Translations under genes and position numbers: made by a program
NCBI RefSeq assembly: GCF_003515685.1
Contig: NZ_QWEG01000001.1
Location: 372,001 to 436,000, forward strand
DNA length: 64,000 nt
Direction of reading: 5' to 3'
Source of the DNA: Neobacillus notoginsengisoli
GTDB taxonomy: Bacteria > Bacillota > Bacilli > Bacillales > Cytobacillaceae
In this document: positions 33,959-42,612 of the stretch, one piece after another
Numbering within the stretch: the stretch's first letter is position 1
Layout: each line of letters starts with the position of its first letter
Notes under the pieces: model-generated
The model's input: the letters and a program-made list of their open reading frames with translations, nothing else
What the model was told of the DNA's origin: nothing
The model's database searches: none

Positions 33959-34451
33959 ACCTCTCTTTCATTATTGATTCAACCCGGATTTTCAAATGTG
34001 TATTTTTTAAACAGACGCTAAATACTAAAATCCGTTACAGGTTATTAAGATTTTTTCCTTGCCAAGAATAGTCCGTAAAGCCGAGTTCGGGAAGAGACCC
34101 GCGGCTATTTGATCAAAAAAGTCCGTGGTGAATATTGCTGAAGAATTGAGCCACTCATGTGGAGTTTTGAGCCAGCCAGGGCGGAAAAATGAGCTAGGCA
34201 TTGCGGAACAGAGATCCACTATGATTAGAAAAACCTCTTGTATGTTGCATGCAAACCAGTGTTTACAGCCATAAGAATGTAACACTTCTGCAATGTCTTT
34301 TACCCACGATTGCCGTAGGGGTAAAAGAAATGGTTGGAAGATTATCAATTTTTCATACGTCTTTATATATAAATAATTATATATAATGATTTACATATGT
34401 AATTGGTTTTGATATGCTTCCTCTTAATAACAAAATAGAGGAGTGCAATTT
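33959..34451. other. Intergenic stretch with a weak minus-strand frame
   Basis: A minus-strand frame at 34025-34348 has protein-like composition (FFRPGWLKTPHEWLNSS, FFDQIAAGLFPNSALR) but begins at TTG with no clear Shine-Dalgarno. It could be a gene fragment. Confidence 0.35.
34025..34348 (-). CDS. Doubtful hypothetical protein
   Basis: A 107-codon frame with tryptophan-rich, protein-like sequence (SSFFRPGWLKTPHEWLNSSA). It starts at TTG without a ribosome-binding site, and no family is recognised. It might be the tail of a degraded gene. Confidence 0.25.
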   Translation of the reverse strand: MIIFQPFLLPLRQSWVKDIAEVLHSYGCKHWFACNIQEVFLIIVDLCSAMPSSFFRPGWLKTPHEWLNSSAIFTTDFFDQIAAGLFPNSALRTILGKEKILITCNGF

Positions 34452-35660
34452 ATGCTGATATTAACAAACCGCTCATTTCGCAATCTTTTATCCGGTAGAC
34501 TTTTAAGCGTATTCGCAGATGCAATGATCTTTTATTCCCTATTGAAATGGATTGAAATACAATCCGGAAGTTCGGACTCTTTCACTCTATTTTTCATTGC
34601 CTACTACTTGCCTGTAGCTATTTTCGGCATTCCAGTGGGCAGCTGGATTGAAGGCCGTACACTACAGAAAGTAATGATTTTGTCTGATGCATTGCGAGTC
34701 GCAATGTTATGCTTTTTCCCTTTTATTATGTACTTCGCCCCGTACCAATGGGCATATTTGTTGCTATTCGTATTGAGCGTATTACAACTGTTCTTTATTC
34801 CCGCCAATCAATCATTGCTTCCTCATGTCGTAAGTTCAGAGGAACGCGCAAAGGCAAACAGCCTGTTTCAAATTGGATTCACGGTAACTAAAATTTTTGG
34901 TCAAATCATCACTACCCTTCTTATCAAATTGTTGTTCCCTATTTCGGGTTTGCTTTTCATTTCAGCGGGTTTACTTTTTCTATCGCTTTTTTTCATTCGA
35001 AAAGTACAGCCTTTTTTTAAAAATAAACAAAACGCTCCACGCGGAAAGCTGCAAATGATGAAAGAAGGCTTATTCTATATATGGAACCAACCAAAATTCA
35101 AAGCGCTGTTTCTCTTTTTGACGCTGGCAATGTTCATTGCGACATCAGTAGATCTTGTGTTACTCTCGTTTTTAACGGATGTATTATCTGTAGGAGTGGA
35201 AAATTTGAGTTTTATAGGCACAGCTTCTCTGATGGGCATTTTGCTTGGGGCTTATCTTGCTCCAAAGCTGTATCCAAAACTAGATAGGAAATGGATGCTC
35301 ATCCCACCGTTATTTGCAGTAGGCATTAGTGTCGGTAGCTTGCTATTCATCACAAACTGGCAATGGATTCTTCCCTTCTTCTTCTTACAAGGTATAGCAT
35401 TAGGTGGATTTAACGTCACGATTGTTACCTATCTGCAAGATGAGGTGGATAATGACTATTACACACGGACGTTCAGTCTGTTTAATATGCTCACCACTTC
35501 CGTCGCTTTGCCTGGTATTTTAATCACTGGACTTTTACTAAGGGAATTTGAAACCATTCACACGATACAACTGATGACCGGTATATTGCTATTACTTGGC
35601 GTCATCGGCTGCTGGGCCATTCCCCGATTAGGAATGGGAGCCAAACTCAGATCAACATAG
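34452..35660 (+). CDS. MFS transporter (drug or macrolide efflux-like)
   Basis: A 402-residue, 12-helix protein. The early part LILTNRSFRNLLSGRLLSVF and GIPVGSWIEGRTLQKVMILS (between helices 2 and 3) and LFFIPANQSLLPHVV fit the family of macrolide-efflux-type MFS exporters. ATG 34452 follows GAGGAG by 8 bases; a GTG at 34443 is less likely. It is paired with a PadR-type regulator 20 bases downstream, which often represses the neighbouring pump. Confidence 0.8.
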   Translation: MLILTNRSFRNLLSGRLLSVFADAMIFYSLLKWIEIQSGSSDSFTLFFIAYYLPVAIFGIPVGSWIEGRTLQKVMILSDALRVAMLCFFPFIMYFAPYQWAYLLLFVLSVLQLFFIPANQSLLPHVVSSEERAKANSLFQIGFTVTKIFGQIITTLLIKLLFPISGLLFISAGLLFLSLFFIRKVQPFFKNKQNAPRGKLQMMKEGLFYIWNQPKFKALFLFLTLAMFIATSVDLVLLSFLTDVLSVGVENLSFIGTASLMGILLGAYLAPKLYPKLDRKWMLIPPLFAVGISVGSLLFITNWQWILPFFFLQGIALGGFNVTIVTYLQDEVDNDYYTRTFSLFNMLTTSVALPGILITGLLLREFETIHTIQLMTGILLLLGVIGCWAIPRLGMGAKLRST

Positions 35661-35679
35661 TAGAAAGGATGAAATACGA

Positions 35680-36339
35680 ATGACATTGAAGCATGCTATT
35701 TTGGGCTTGTTAAGTAAATGGGATGCAACTGGATATGATATAAAGAAGGAATTTGACGACTTCATGAGCATTTTTTGGCATTCGCATCTCTCTCAGATTT
35801 ATCCAGAGTTAAATAAGCTTGAAGCCGAGGAGCTCATCACTAGCAAGCTTGTTCCCCAAGAGGGTAAACCGCATAAAAAAGTTTATTCAATCACCAATGG
35901 GGGCATTGACGAAATTACTAACTGGGTAGGGTCTCCACCTGATCCCCCTAAAATTAAAGACCCTTTTCTCATGCAAGTGTTTTTCATGGATAATATCTCT
36001 GCGGACGAGGTGATCTTTCAACTGAAATATTATCAGGGAGTTCGACAAAAACGACTGAAAGAGATGAAACAGACCGTACAGGAAGCATGGGAATCAATTA
36101 AAGAGCGGCAAACCATGACACCTAGGCTCCTTATGTCTTCAGCTGTGTTGCGGAGAGGATTAGAACAGGAAGTGCAGTACATTAAATGGTGCGAAGAAAC
36201 CATTGAGCTGGTCGAAGCCTGCAAATCACTATGGGATGCGGACACTTCCACGGAATCTGTGTTGCCGTTTGATGAGGCTAAGGAATTGGTAGAAGACTAC
36301 TTTAACGTTGCGGTTGTTCTCGAGGAAAAGGAAGATTGA
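35680..36339 (+). CDS. PadR-family transcription regulator
   Basis: A 219-residue protein. Residues 1-80 make the winged helix (MTLKHAILGLLSKWDATGYD, then SHLSQIYPELNKLEAEELI and VYSITNGG); the rest is a C-terminal helical dimerisation part (Vir_act_alpha_C type). PadR proteins usually repress efflux or detoxification genes and release on ligand binding. It follows the MFS gene by 20 bases, so it likely controls that pump and itself. AGAAAGGAT is the ribosome site. Confidence 0.9.
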   Translation: MTLKHAILGLLSKWDATGYDIKKEFDDFMSIFWHSHLSQIYPELNKLEAEELITSKLVPQEGKPHKKVYSITNGGIDEITNWVGSPPDPPKIKDPFLMQVFFMDNISADEVIFQLKYYQGVRQKRLKEMKQTVQEAWESIKERQTMTPRLLMSSAVLRRGLEQEVQYIKWCEETIELVEACKSLWDADTSTESVLPFDEAKELVEDYFNVAVVLEEKED

Positions 36340-36971
36340 CTACAGTTGGAATAGAGTAACACCTCTCTCAGACGGTCTAAGAAGGAAAAAACGACAACAA
36401 CTTCAAACATCATAGGAACAGGTAACCCCCTTGTATAGAACAGGCTAATTAGACCCCATATGAGTATTGACCAACGAAAACTTGGTGGTGGTCTGCATGA
36501 AGCTCAAACCTCTGTTGTTTGATCAGGGATTGGGGAAATCAAAAAGTATCCATCAGCAGTCGAAAGTCGTATAGCTAGGTATTTCTTTAACATGTATTTA
36601 CCTGACGAGGCGATGATGAAGGTATAAGATAGACTATTATACTCCTGCATATCGATAGAGGATGAGGCGATAGACGAACTCGATCATTTGGGCCAGTGAA
36701 GTTTTGACAAATAATTGAGAATAAAAGATCCCGATAAAGTGAACAGCCATTGGAACGGAAACATTCCAATTTACTTTGTGCGTTACTAGCCAGCGGCTCC
36801 CTTCTCCGCACTAACTGGCTCTATCGTCCGCAAACGGTGGCTTAAACCCACACAGCTCAGCTGGCTCATTCCGTGGAACTGAAAAGAGTAATCCTAACCT
36901 TATGCAAAAGCTTCTTTCGTCAATTATGGGCTGTCCCAAAGTCAATGTTGACCATGGTACAGCCCCTATTT
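36340..36971. other. 630-base stretch without a supported gene
   Basis: No frame has a ribosome-binding site and length. A hairpin gggctgtccc/tacagccc at 36928-36952 followed by CCTATTTTTA ends it; it lies past the leftward MFS gene. Confidence 0.5.
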
Positions 36972-38210
36972 TTATGGTTTATTCCTTCCGTATGTTAGTT
37001 TGAATTTTGCTCTTGGTAATTTTTCTGTTTTAGCTCCTGACGTTACTGTCTTCTTGCTTCCAATTAGATACAATAGCAAAATAATAATCATAAAGCCTGC
37101 AGAGAAACTAAACGTCATGCCGTAGCCAACGTTTTTTGCCAGGAATCCAAGTGCTACTGACCCAATCGCTAATCCAGAATCAATAAAAATGAGGAGCATG
37201 GAATTGGCTGTTGCCTTTGTTTCGGCTGGAACGAGCGTCAATGCCCACGCTTGGATAATTGGTTGGATGATGGCATAAGCGATTCCGAACAATACCCCTG
37301 AAACCAAGACCATCCACATCCGAGTAGAAAATCCTAAAAGAATCAAACCTGCTGCCCCTGAAATAGCGCCTGGAATAATAAGAATTCTGTGGCCGAATCG
37401 ATCGAAAATTTTACCGGAGAAAGCCCGAACGATTATCATTGCAATCCCTTGTGCAATGAAAAATTGCGAAATCCTTCCGCCCACATTGATTTCTTTTCCA
37501 AACGCCCCCATAAAGTTGACTGTTCCTGCAATGGCCATATAATTGAGCGCGACCAAAATACTCGGAAGAAGGACTCGTTTATCGAACATGTACTTATAGA
37601 AAGGTTTATGAGTTGTGGCCTTTGGGTTTTCCGTTTCTTTAGTAGCCGTATTTTTTGTGAACAAGCTGCACACAAAGGAAAAAGACATGAGCCCCAGACT
37701 CAATATCATCATCGAACGGAATGAATAATGGGCTAGATAAGAAATGGCGATGAGTGGCCCTAATGTCGTCCCAACGCTCATAGACATTGCGAAATAAACG
37801 ATACCCTCACCTAACCGTGATTTTGGAACAATATTACTTGATATCGTAACGACTAAAATCGTCAGCATGCTAAATCCAATCCCCTGCAGCGCTCGAATGA
37901 AGATTAAAAATCCGATTGATTGGCTGACAAAAGTAAGACCGATCGTGCCCATAAAATAAAGGAGGGAAATAACGAGGAGCCATTTCATATTAACTTTTTG
38001 GATAAGGACACTTGCAAAAAAGCGCGTAATGAGTGATGCCAACATTAAAGTCGTCGTCATGGTTCCTGCGATTGCAGGATTCCCGTTAATGGTTGCTATA
38101 AAAAGTGGGAAGCCTGCTGTAAGCATATAAAAAGAAGCGAACATGACTAAAGTCAATGAGATGATAATGACGTATTGGTTCGTCCATAGTTTCACTTTTA
38201 ATTTACGCAT
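36972..38210 (-). CDS. MFS transporter
   Basis: A 412-residue, 12-helix protein starting MRKLKVKLWTNQYVIIISLT at ATG 38210 (AAGGCGGT about 9 bases upstream; an in-frame ATG at 38237 has no site). Helix 4-5 region LIFIRALQGIGFSMLTI and the half-domain repeat AFSGKIFDRFGHRILIIPGA between helices 8 and 9 are MFS hallmarks. Similar to the YwoG/YfmO group of predicted exporters of Bacillus. Substrate unknown. Transcribed leftwards as one unit. Confidence 0.8.
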   Translation of the reverse strand: MRKLKVKLWTNQYVIIISLTLVMFASFYMLTAGFPLFIATINGNPAIAGTMTTTLMLASLITRFFASVLIQKVNMKWLLVISLLYFMGTIGLTFVSQSIGFLIFIRALQGIGFSMLTILVVTISSNIVPKSRLGEGIVYFAMSMSVGTTLGPLIAISYLAHYSFRSMMILSLGLMSFSFVCSLFTKNTATKETENPKATTHKPFYKYMFDKRVLLPSILVALNYMAIAGTVNFMGAFGKEINVGGRISQFFIAQGIAMIIVRAFSGKIFDRFGHRILIIPGAISGAAGLILLGFSTRMWMVLVSGVLFGIAYAIIQPIIQAWALTLVPAETKATANSMLLIFIDSGLAIGSVALGFLAKNVGYGMTFSFSAGFMIIILLLYLIGSKKTVTSGAKTEKLPRAKFKLTYGRNKP

Positions 38211-38515
38211 AGTGGATGAGACCGCCTTCCTAGGCATTTTCTAAAAATAGGGATGATTGATACGTAAAATTGCTTTATAAATCATGGCAATTATTCTTCC
38301 CTTGTTTTTATAAAATATTTTGGTTTAAGTGCTGTCACTCCTCGTTTTTTGTCGAAAAGCATTTTGATACTTTTCGGGCTGTGTTAGTGATTCGCATTGA
38401 ACCGTCTCTGAGAAACACTATTTTTTTGGTCATTAGTGAATTTTTTTCAAATGTCACTTCCTATCATGACACATGGCTGGTTGTAGATCCGTCTAATCTT
38501 TCAGGAGGGATCAGG
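38211..38515. other. Intergenic stretch with structured repeat copy B
   Basis: Mostly without a gene; holds the repeat at 38326-38390 and the promoter of the beta-propeller gene. Confidence 0.5.
38326..38390. repeat. Structured dispersed repeat, copy B
   Basis: Aligned with copy A at 31117. Outer pairing tcact/agtga, inner stem cgaaaag/cttttcg. The stem bases differ from copy A but still pair, so structure is kept. Confidence 0.55.
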
Positions 38516-40699
38516 ATGAGAAAATGGATCATTATTTTTGGCGGAGTTTCATTACTGTTTATAGCTGGGCTTTCTTACTACTTCTTGACTCAGTTCAAGG
38601 TGGTCAACGCCTGGGAAGGAAATGAAGAAGCCATTGTCATGGCCAATAAAGTGTGGAGTATTCAGTTTACCGAAAAAATCTCGGCAGAAAGTCTTCGTTC
38701 TGATTCAATCTTTGTTTTGGATGATCAAGGAAAGAAATTTAAAACTGCGTTGTCCCTTAGCGACGATCAAAAAACCGTTTATATTGATCCGCCAAGAGAT
38801 GGGTATCAACTTGACGCAAAATTTTACACCCTCCATTTTAAAAGAGACCTTAAATCTTCCACAGGGAGAAACCTGGGAAGGGATAAATCCTGGAAGTTCG
38901 TGGTGAAAGAAGACCTTCCTGTAATAGGATCGAAGGAAAAATTGAATGGTTATTTTAAAAATCTATTAAAAGAAGAAAAAACGTCGCGAGGCGGCTGGTT
39001 TTCAAGTGATACCAGTGAGTCGAGCATGAGCGGCGAAAAGTCATCTGCGGATTCAGCTGCCAATGCTGATTATTCCCAAACAAATAATCAGGTTCAGGGA
39101 GTGGATGAAGCAGATATCGTAAAAACAGACGGGCGTTATATTTTCCAAGCGGAAGAGAATGAAATCCGGATCATTCATGCTGCGCCGCAGGAGGACATGA
39201 AGCTATTGTCGAGGATTTCTTATCCTGAAGAGTTTATGCCGTACCAGCTTTTTTTACACGAAGGGAAATTGGCTGTCATCGGCTATCAGTATCACAATCC
39301 TTCGAGACCATATGAACAATTGGTGAAGGATTCAAAGATTTTACCAATGATGATGTCAACGAAGGCTGTTATATATGATGTGAAAAATCCGGCCAAACCT
39401 GTGCAGATCCGGGAGGTTGCGCTGGAGGGAAGCTATGTGTCAGCGCGGAAAGTGGAAAGCATGGTCTATTTGGTCACCATGCATCACCCGGAATATTGGC
39501 TGCTCCGTGAAGACGAAGAACTCGATATAAGGCCAAAGTATTATGATACAGCATCCGGTACTGCCGAGAAAATTGTCAGTTATAATGAAATTAATTATTT
39601 CCCTGAATCAAAGGAGCCCAATTATGCAATGATTGCGGCGTTCGACCTCAATCAGCCAGGGAAAAAAGCCGCTGTCACCACTTATCTGGGCAGCGGGGAG
39701 CAAATGTACATGTCGAAGGAAAACCTCTATCTCGCGATTACGAATTGGGCCGAGCATCCACGTGGGGATTGGACAGAGATGCCAGCACTGGATACAACGA
39801 TCCATAAGTTTTCAATCAAAGGGCTGGAGGTAGAATCCCAAGGATCTGCGTTCGTGCAGGGCACCGTGCTTAATCAGTTTTCCATGGATGAGCATGAAGG
39901 ACATTTCCGGGTCGTGACGACAAAGGGATATGCCTGGGATGAAAGCAGGCCATCCTCAAATGCCCTCTATATATTGGATAAAAATCTGAAGCCTACAGGA
40001 AAGCTTGAATCATTGGCACGGGGAGAGCGAATTTATTCAGCGAGATTCATGGGCGACCGGATCTATATGGTCACCTTTAAAGAAACAGATCCATTATTCG
40101 TCATTGAAGCCAGCGATCCGGCAAAACCAAAAGTGCTCGGTGAATTGAAGATTCCTGGCTTCAGCAACTATTTGCATCCATATGATGAGAACCATCTGAT
40201 TGGATTCGGGCAGGATACGAAAATCATTGCGGAAAAAGGAGCGGGCGCACAGCTGCGCATTCTGACCGATGGCGTCAAAATATCGCTGTTCGATGTCAGT
40301 GACATGCATCATCCTAAAGAGAAATTCACAGAAATTATCGGCGGGAGAGGAACGTATTCACCGTTAAATGACGACCATAAAGCATTGTTATTCAACCAAG
40401 AAAAGAATTTGTTTGCCTTCCCGATTTCCGTTTATCAAAACAGCAAGGAAAACGAATATAATCAAATCTTTAACTACCAGGGGGCATATGTATACAGCAT
40501 CGATTCCGAAAAAGGGTTTGCTCTTAAGTCGAAAATCACCCATATGGACAACGAACAGCCATCCATATATGAAGAATACGATCCAGCAATCAAGCGTCTC
40601 CTGTATATCGGCGATACTTTGTACGCACTCTCCCCGGGCAAGATCACAAGCCATGATTTGAAATCATACAGGCATATCGGAACACTCGGTCTAAGATAA
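38516..40699 (+). CDS. Secreted or membrane-bound beta-propeller protein
   Basis: A 727-residue protein. An N-terminal membrane anchor (IIIFGGVSLLFIAGLSYYFL, residues 5-24), then a SbsA-type Ig-like domain (WSIQFTEKISAESLRSDSIF, residues 43-62, ending near 130), a low-complexity serine link, and a large beta-propeller from about 180 to 725 with the family mark VQGVDEADIVKTDGRYIF. Family function unknown; likely acts outside the cell, perhaps protein binding. ATG 38516 follows AGGAGGGATCAGG; a longer frame back to 38270 is not supported. Confidence 0.85.
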   Translation: MRKWIIIFGGVSLLFIAGLSYYFLTQFKVVNAWEGNEEAIVMANKVWSIQFTEKISAESLRSDSIFVLDDQGKKFKTALSLSDDQKTVYIDPPRDGYQLDAKFYTLHFKRDLKSSTGRNLGRDKSWKFVVKEDLPVIGSKEKLNGYFKNLLKEEKTSRGGWFSSDTSESSMSGEKSSADSAANADYSQTNNQVQGVDEADIVKTDGRYIFQAEENEIRIIHAAPQEDMKLLSRISYPEEFMPYQLFLHEGKLAVIGYQYHNPSRPYEQLVKDSKILPMMMSTKAVIYDVKNPAKPVQIREVALEGSYVSARKVESMVYLVTMHHPEYWLLREDEELDIRPKYYDTASGTAEKIVSYNEINYFPESKEPNYAMIAAFDLNQPGKKAAVTTYLGSGEQMYMSKENLYLAITNWAEHPRGDWTEMPALDTTIHKFSIKGLEVESQGSAFVQGTVLNQFSMDEHEGHFRVVTTKGYAWDESRPSSNALYILDKNLKPTGKLESLARGERIYSARFMGDRIYMVTFKETDPLFVIEASDPAKPKVLGELKIPGFSNYLHPYDENHLIGFGQDTKIIAEKGAGAQLRILTDGVKISLFDVSDMHHPKEKFTEIIGGRGTYSPLNDDHKALLFNQEKNLFAFPISVYQNSKENEYNQIFNYQGAYVYSIDSEKGFALKSKITHMDNEQPSIYEEYDPAIKRLLYIGDTLYALSPGKITSHDLKSYRHIGTLGLR

Positions 40700-40787
40700 T
40701 TGTTACTTGTGCCTGTCACTCCCCATTGGCGTTCTTTTTTTCTATCTATGATATTATAGATGAGCAAAAGGAAGGGAGTGTTTTTCA

Positions 40788-41132
40788 ATGAAAGAACAGA
40801 ACAATGCTTTGCCGCCAAAAACTTGTGAGATTGAGCGTCTTGTCACAATGGAAGACGACGTTAATAAAGTGTTGGCAGGCAAGAAAACTGCTACGCGCCG
40901 TAACGGCCGTTATGCCGATGTAGGCGAAATCATGGAGTTAAAAGGAAAGAAATTCATCGTGGACAATGTCTATTCCCAATCACTTGGAGAATTGACTGAT
41001 GCAGATGCCGAGCGTGAGGGCTTTGAAAATGTGGAAGCGTACAAGCAGTCGATCCTATCGTATCACCCGGGAATGCCTTGGCTTCCGCAAATGCGCGTCT
41101 GGGTGCATGAATTTAGTCCTGTTGAAGAATAA
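40788..41132 (+). CDS. ASCH-domain protein
   Basis: A 114-residue protein with the ASCH (PUA-like) domain: VNKVLAGKKTATRRNGRYAD near 25-44 carries the conserved GKKT-RR, and later GELTDADAEREGF and WLPQMRVWVHEF. ASCH proteins bind RNA or modified nucleosides; the substrate here is not known. AAGGGAG is upstream. The next gene starts 3 bases after the stop, so these two are one unit. Confidence 0.88.
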   Translation: MKEQNNALPPKTCEIERLVTMEDDVNKVLAGKKTATRRNGRYADVGEIMELKGKKFIVDNVYSQSLGELTDADAEREGFENVEAYKQSILSYHPGMPWLPQMRVWVHEFSPVEE

Positions 41133-41135
41133 GAA

Positions 41136-41576
41136 ATGGATTTATTGTACCGAATCATCATTTACCTTCACGTCGCAAGCGCGATTGCGTCCATTGGGCC
41201 GTTCTTCATTTTAATGCCCATTGTGAAAAAACTGCCTGATGCTGTGGAGAAAGAGCTGGATGCCCATTTGGCTTTGCTGAAGTCAGTCGTGCGGCTGTCA
41301 AAACACGCAGGCCATGTGCTGGTTGGAACAGGCGTGCTGCTCGTCATCCTCGGACCATGGACATGGAAAACGCCGTGGATTGTCGGAACCCTGGCACTTC
41401 TGTTCGCCTCCCTCTTTTTCCTGGCACGGGCATTCTCTCCAACACTTCGTGAATTTGCCGAAGAAGGCGCAAATAAAATAGCACTCACCGCAAAATTAAA
41501 GCGCACCATCTGGACCTACATCATTTTATTGATGGCGATGCTCTGGTTAATGGTCGTGAAACCGAATTTGTGGTGA
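41136..41576 (+). CDS. Membrane protein (DUF2269-like)
   Basis: A 146-residue protein with four hydrophobic helices: about residues 4-28 (YRIIIYLHVASAIASIGPFF), 57-75 (HAGHVLVGTGVLLVILGPW), 80-100 and 122-141. The start MDLLYRIIIYLHVASAIASI with its His in helix 1 fits DUF2269, of unknown function. It starts 3 bases after the ASCH gene, so the two are co-transcribed, and a terminator follows. Confidence 0.75.
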   Translation: MDLLYRIIIYLHVASAIASIGPFFILMPIVKKLPDAVEKELDAHLALLKSVVRLSKHAGHVLVGTGVLLVILGPWTWKTPWIVGTLALLFASLFFLARAFSPTLREFAEEGANKIALTAKLKRTIWTYIILLMAMLWLMVVKPNLW

Positions 41577-41664
41577 AGATGTTTCCAGCATTGAAACCTA
41601 TTTCCGTATTCATTGGTAAAGTTAATCAAGTCTATTTAACTAATTTTTTTTAAAAAAGGGTAGG

Positions 41665-41697
41665 AAAAGGCCATAGGGACGGTCCCTATGGCTTTTC
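41665..41697 (+). terminator. Terminator of the ASCH operon
   Basis: A near-perfect stem aaaaggccatagggac/ggtccctatggctttt with TTTTCTGT. Confidence 0.85.
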
Positions 41698-42076
41698 TGT
41701 GTATTCTTTATTTGTTTTTAGATTTCAGTATTATGAGGGGTGCCTGGCACTGTTATTAGTTCTGCCATATGCTTGACGGCATTTTGTGTTTTTGCAAGCT
41801 CTTTTTGCATGTTGGAGTGAACAATAAATTGGCTGGATACAAAATTGGAAAAGGAAGAGAGTTTGTATAGATGAATGAGGCCTATATTTGGTGAATGGAT
41901 TATTGTTTTTAAAACCAAGGTTATATCTCCGTGCTAAATGAGTGGGAGGAGCCATTGATTTACTGATATATAGATTGGAGGGAATGGGTAGAGATTACAA
42001 ATGTATGTAGTCTGATTCTTTCAAGCGTTATAGCACTTGAAAGAATCGACCTCGTCCTTATTAAGAGAATCTCAAA
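41698..42076. other. Stretch with a possible gene remnant
   Basis: A minus-strand frame at 41718-41918 ends in protein-like sequence (LYKLSSFSNFVSSQFIVHSN, then QKELAKTQNAVKHMAELI), but no start signal is seen. The GTGCCTGGCAC word at 41741 overlaps it. Possible decayed gene. Confidence 0.35.
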
Positions 42077-42280
42077 TCAAAAAATCAACCTAAAAAGCGC
42101 GACAATCAAAGCTATGCGAATAATCATTCGCACTATACGACCTCTTATTCGAGTTTCTAACACAAGAGAATCGCTTCCAACAGATAGAAGTGTTCCTCTA
42201 TAAATGCCTTGGGTTGTAATAATTTCTACTTCTTCACCTACAAGACAACTAGCTTCGCCAGCAAAACTTTCGTTTGTCAT
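42077..42280 (-). CDS. Small Sm/SH3-like protein
   Basis: A 67-residue protein starting MTNESFAGEASCLVGEEVEI, then a five-strand pattern TTQGIYRGTLLSVGSDSLVL that looks like an Sm- or SH3-like barrel of the small DUF2642-type proteins in Bacillus, and a hydrophobic basic end (GRIVRMIIRIALIVALFRLI). GAGGTGATAAAATA precedes the ATG at 42280. Function unknown; such proteins are often spore-associated, but that is a guess. Confidence 0.65.
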   Translation of the reverse strand: MTNESFAGEASCLVGEEVEIITTQGIYRGTLLSVGSDSLVLETRIRGRIVRMIIRIALIVALFRLIF

Positions 42281-42403
42281 TATTTTATCACCTCTCTTTT
42301 TATTAGGAAATGCAATAAAAAAAGAAAGGTTTGGACAAATGTTATGGAATGTTTGATTTATTTATCCACTCAAGAGTAAGTTATATTTGATAGGTGGGGG
42401 ATT

Positions 42404-42583
42404 GTGCAAAATGCATTCACTCCAGAAGATTTTCAGAGATTTCCCTATAGAGACGACAGGCCAACGCGAAAGTTAAACAAGCCTATTTACCCTGTTATCA
42501 AAAAAGGGTTAGGACTATATATTCAAAATTTAAAAGATTCCGTTAAATTATTTGCTAATCTTCCAGGCTTTTCTCTACCATAG
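42404..42583 (+). CDS. Small hypothetical protein
   Basis: A 59-residue frame starting at GTG 42404 with GGTGGGGG 4 bases upstream: QNAFTPEDFQRFPYRDDRPT, then KPIYPVIKKGLGLYIQNLKD and a final LFANLPGFSLP. It has no close stop codons and good composition. Unknown family. It lies 30 bases before the ggt gene on the same strand. Confidence 0.5.
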   Translation: MQNAFTPEDFQRFPYRDDRPTRKLNKPIYPVIKKGLGLYIQNLKDSVKLFANLPGFSLP

Positions 42584-42612
42584 AATTGAAATGATCTTGA
42601 GGAGGGGTTGGC

